NCBI GenBank assembly: GCA_003510215.1
Contig: DOKQ01000152.1
Span: 1-7,855, forward strand
DNA from: Erysipelotrichaceae bacterium
GTDB lineage: Bacteria; Bacillota_I; Bacilli_A; Erysipelotrichales; Erysipelotrichaceae
Direction of reading: 5' to 3'
Length of the DNA stretch: 7,855 nucleotides
The position numbers and the translations under genes were made by a program. The notes under the pieces were generated by a model. That model saw only the letters and a list, made by a program, of their open reading frames with translations. It did no database searches and had not been told where the DNA came from. The first letter of the stretch is position 1. Every line of letters starts with the position of its first letter. Below are positions 5,739 to 7,855 of this stretch, in pieces.

Positions 5739-6721
5739 AACGAAAAGTGATCTTTGATACAGATCCAGGCATTGATGATGCCATTGCTTTATTAACACTG
5801 TTAAACTCAGATATGTTTGATGTATTGGGGATTACGACAGTTGCAGGGAATAAAGGAATTGAGCATACGACAACAAATGCGAACAAGATTGTTACCTACA
5901 TGAATCAATCCATACCGATTTATCAAGGTGCGTATAGCCGATATCCTGTGGTCAAGGAAAATAAGCCTTCAGATCATTTGGATGGTGGTGATGTTCATGG
6001 GAAAGATGGATTAGGTGGCATTGACTTAAAAGTAAATCCTGAGTTGTTCAAACAGGAGTCAGCCATTGATTTTCTGGTTCGATGTGCTTTGGAATTTCCA
6101 AATGAAGTTGAAATCATCTCAGTGGGTCCGATGAGTAACCTTGCCTTAGCAATAGAGCAAGATGAAGCCGCAATGCGTCAAATTAAAAAAATCTGGTCCA
6201 TGGGCGGTGGTGTGCGAAGAGGAAATGTGACTCCAGTCGCTGAGTTCAACTATTGGTTTGATCCAGATGCGGTTGAGAAAGTATATTCGATTGGGGATGA
6301 GGTTCCAATTGTTATGATTGGACTAGATGCAACACATCAATGTATATTTGATATGAATGATTTAACATTTATGAAGCTCGCCTGTGGACCAAAAGGTGAA
6401 ATGATGGCACACATGGTGAATGACTATGTCAAGGCCTACTGGACAGTTAATGGTTACATTGGTGTTGTCATCCATGATTTAATTGCGGTGCTTGCAGCGA
6501 TGGATGAAGATATTTGCACGACACTGACACACACGCATTTAGATATAGTTATGGGAGGAAAAGCCCATGGACAATGCTTGGTTGATCTTGTAGATAGTTG
6601 GAAGAAACCCAAGAATGCATTTGTTTGTATGGATTTAGATGTTCGCAAGTGCAAAGAGATGTTTTTGAAGACTTGCTTTACAAAGGAAGTAATGGAAAGG
6701 TATCGAGAAGTCTTTCCATGA
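5735..6721 (+). CDS. Nucleoside hydrolase (IUNH family), paralog 2, with the canonical His-Asp pair (328 aa)
   Basis: It catalyses the same general reaction as paralog 1: ribonucleoside plus water to base plus ribose. The motif DTDPGIDD lies at residues 8-15, VHGKDGLGG includes His88, EFNYWFDPDA carries Asn172 and Asp176, and the catalytic His247-Asp248 pair (VIHDLIAV) is present, with Leu where a Pro is usual after HD. Its length is normal for the family. It starts in an ATGA overlap with paralog 1, behind AAGGAG (5721-5726) at 8 bases. The two paralogs clearly share the fold but have diverged substantially, including in active-site residues, so complementary base specificities (for example one purine, one pyrimidine) are a reasonable inference. 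The gene ends 35 bases before the ECF S component. Confidence 0.92.
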   Translation: MKRKVIFDTDPGIDDAIALLTLLNSDMFDVLGITTVAGNKGIEHTTTNANKIVTYMNQSIPIYQGAYSRYPVVKENKPSDHLDGGDVHGKDGLGGIDLKVNPELFKQESAIDFLVRCALEFPNEVEIISVGPMSNLALAIEQDEAAMRQIKKIWSMGGGVRRGNVTPVAEFNYWFDPDAVEKVYSIGDEVPIVMIGLDATHQCIFDMNDLTFMKLACGPKGEMMAHMVNDYVKAYWTVNGYIGVVIHDLIAVLAAMDEDICTTLTHTHLDIVMGGKAHGQCLVDLVDSWKKPKNAFVCMDLDVRKCKEMFLKTCFTKEVMERYREVFP

Positions 6722-6756
6722 AATAGCTCAGCTAAACTAGAAGAGGAGGTACAGCA

Positions 6757-7341
6757 ATGAGCAAAGTTCAAAAGTATTCAACGATGGCAATTCTACTTAT
6801 TCCGATTGGAATTGCAATCAACTACGTAGGAGGACAACTTGCCCTCGTACTTAAACTGCCAGTATTCATCGACGTTATCGGAACGATTCTTGTCGGTGCG
6901 CTTGCAGGTCCATTATTTGGCGGTATTACAGGATTGGTAACCAATCTGATTCTTGGTATTACAGCTCCAGTTTGGATTGCTTATGCAGTGGTAAACGTGG
7001 CGATTGGGATCGTTGCGGGTCTTTGCGCTCAAAGAGGCTGGTTTAAAGATGTTAAGGGAATCATTATCACCAGTGTACTTATTTGGTTGATTACTCAATT
7101 AACCGCCAACCCAGTCACAGTCTATATGTTCGGTGGTGTTACAGGGTCTGGATCGAGTTTTATTACATCCTTCTTACTGGCAACAGGGCAATCCTTATGG
7201 CAGTCAGTAATCACGACAGCATTGATTACTGAAACCGTGGATAAGTTTGTTTCTGTCATTATTGTCTTCTTCATTATCAAGGCAATACCAGCACGTACAT
7301 TAACAAAATTCCCACTAGGCGAACAGTATATTCCTGAATAA
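6757..7341 (+). CDS. ECF-type transporter substrate-binding (S) component, likely nucleoside-specific (194 aa)
   Basis: This is a small, almost wholly hydrophobic protein with about six membrane segments (roughly 8-26, 36-52, 53-70, 72-93, 101-118, 150-176). Its size and pattern fit ECF transporter S components, which bind a vitamin or small metabolite at high affinity and hand it to the energising T/A module. Features include INYVGGQLA then LPVFIDVIGTILVGALAGP, a Gly-rich third segment ending in GLVTNLILG, and an alanine/glycine-rich fourth segment. AGGAGGT (6744-6750) lies 6 bases before the ATG. The assignment is strengthened by the next gene encoding a T component. The substrate is not known from sequence. 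Its position behind two nucleoside hydrolases and ribokinase argues for a ribonucleoside. Free base or ribose are less favoured because the hydrolases would then not be needed downstream of uptake. Confidence 0.8.
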   Translation: MSKVQKYSTMAILLIPIGIAINYVGGQLALVLKLPVFIDVIGTILVGALAGPLFGGITGLVTNLILGITAPVWIAYAVVNVAIGIVAGLCAQRGWFKDVKGIIITSVLIWLITQLTANPVTVYMFGGVTGSGSSFITSFLLATGQSLWQSVITTALITETVDKFVSVIIVFFIIKAIPARTLTKFPLGEQYIPE

Positions 7342-7353
7342 AGAAGTTGGAAC

Positions 7354-7380
7354 ATCCCGCCTTCGGGCGGGATATTCTTT
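7354..7380 (+). terminator. Strong UUCG-capped hairpin between the S and T genes (attenuator or partial terminator)
   Basis: ATCCCGCC (7354-7361), loop TTCG (7362-7365) and GGCGGGAT (7366-7373) form a perfect 8-bp GC-rich stem closed by a stable UUCG tetraloop, followed by a short, interrupted T tract (ATTCTTTT). It starts 12 bases after the S-gene stop and ends 10 bases before the T-gene ribosome site. The weak T run suggests partial termination, or protection of the upstream mRNA 3' end, rather than a full operon end, because the downstream gene belongs to the same transporter. Confidence 0.72.
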
Positions 7381-7397
7381 TAGAAAGGATGATTGAT

Positions 7398-7855
7398 ATG
7401 AATCGAGCGAACAAAGGATTATTGAGTCAACTGTATCCAACCACAAAGTTTGTCTTTTTACTAAGTGCGATTTTATTGGGTGCCATCTATGATTGGAAGT
7501 TTGGATACTTTATCATCTTACCACTAACCATGGTGCTGGCCCTATTTGAAGGAAAGTTTTTCCCATTCTTTAAAAAGGTCGTTGCAGCACTCATTGTTTT
7601 TGTCGTATTTATATTCCTATTCAAAGTTATGCTAGATAATTCAGATTCAACGATTCTGTTTCAATGGCAGTTTATAACCATTAAAACGCAGGGGTTGATC
7701 GATGGATTCAATCAAACATCTATTTTAGTTATTATAGCAGCCACAGTCATTCTATTTTTTGAAACTACAGATGTTGAGGATTTTATGATTTCTCTTCAGC
7801 AAATGAACGTTTCACATTTAGTCAGTTATGTCTTTTTGGCAACCCTTCAAATGAT
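7398..7855 (+). CDS. ECF transporter transmembrane (T) component, EcfT/CbiQ family, 3' end outside the window
   Basis: The frame stays open from the ATG at 7398 to the window edge (152 codons plus 2 bases). The protein starts with a short polar region, then YPTTKFVFLLSAIL (residues 13-26), the family-typical hydrophobic start, and a run of membrane segments (about 17-33, 37-50, 61-77, 107-121). It reaches the cytoplasmic region DVEDFMISLQQMNVSHLVSY and then LATLQM, which matches the EcfT/CbiQ pattern where coupling helices that contact the ATPases begin. The coupling helices themselves would lie in the missing C-terminal part. The ATG at 7398 follows AAAGGA (7384-7389) by 8 bases; an in-frame ATG at 7389 overlaps that site and is rejected. 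Together with the S component it forms the membrane part of an ECF transporter; ATPase genes probably follow to the right. Confidence 0.82.
   Translation, partial: MNRANKGLLSQLYPTTKFVFLLSAILLGAIYDWKFGYFIILPLTMVLALFEGKFFPFFKKVVAALIVFVVFIFLFKVMLDNSDSTILFQWQFITIKTQGLIDGFNQTSILVIIAATVILFFETTDVEDFMISLQQMNVSHLVSYVFLATLQM

Noticed and set aside
6454..7355. Several minus-strand open frames opposite nucleoside hydrolase 2 and the S component
   Set aside because: All are opposite strongly supported coding sequence, lack start signals and show no motifs.

Overview
The window is AT-rich bacterial DNA with strong AGGAGG-type ribosome binding sites, tightly packed genes, lipoprotein signal peptides, LacI/CcpA-style regulatory sites and an ECF-type transporter. 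This points to a low-GC Gram-positive bacterium (Bacillota). A more precise placement, for example Erysipelotrichia, would only be a guess. No phage, IS, CRISPR, tRNA or rRNA genes are seen. No gap without a gene exceeds about 215 bases.

Left block (14-2098, minus strand). A three-gene operon reads right to left: a 313-residue polytopic membrane protein whose C-terminal half resembles DUF2975, a 76-residue Cro/CI-type (YozG-like) DNA-binding protein one base behind it, and a predicted lipoprotein that overlaps the regulator gene by 11 bases. A hairpin terminator follows. The promoter lies between two nearly identical 19-bp palindromes whose starts are exactly 42 bp apart, which suggests autoregulation by the small regulator.

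Middle block (2104-2518, minus strand). A single small lipoprotein gene has its own promoter candidate and a terminator built on a perfect 20-bp palindrome that overlaps its stop codon. About 130 bases of AT-rich sequence to its right (2519-2647) hold nothing I can name.

Right block (2648-7855). A LacI-family repressor gene (minus, with its own terminator) is divergent from a plus-strand operon: ribokinase, two tandem nucleoside hydrolases joined by ATGA overlaps, an ECF transporter substrate-binding (S) component, a GC-rich hairpin, and an ECF transmembrane (T) component that runs off the right edge. The divergent intergenic region holds a consensus-like promoter for each side, a cre-like site and two further CG-centred palindromes suited to a LacI-family repressor.

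Functional reading (inference): the S/T proteins, with ATPase subunits probably encoded beyond the window, import a ribonucleoside. The two hydrolases split it into base and ribose, and ribokinase makes ribose 5-phosphate. The LacI-family protein and probably CcpA switch the locus. A dedicated ECF nucleoside importer coupled to two hydrolases with different active-site residues is the most interesting proposal in the window.
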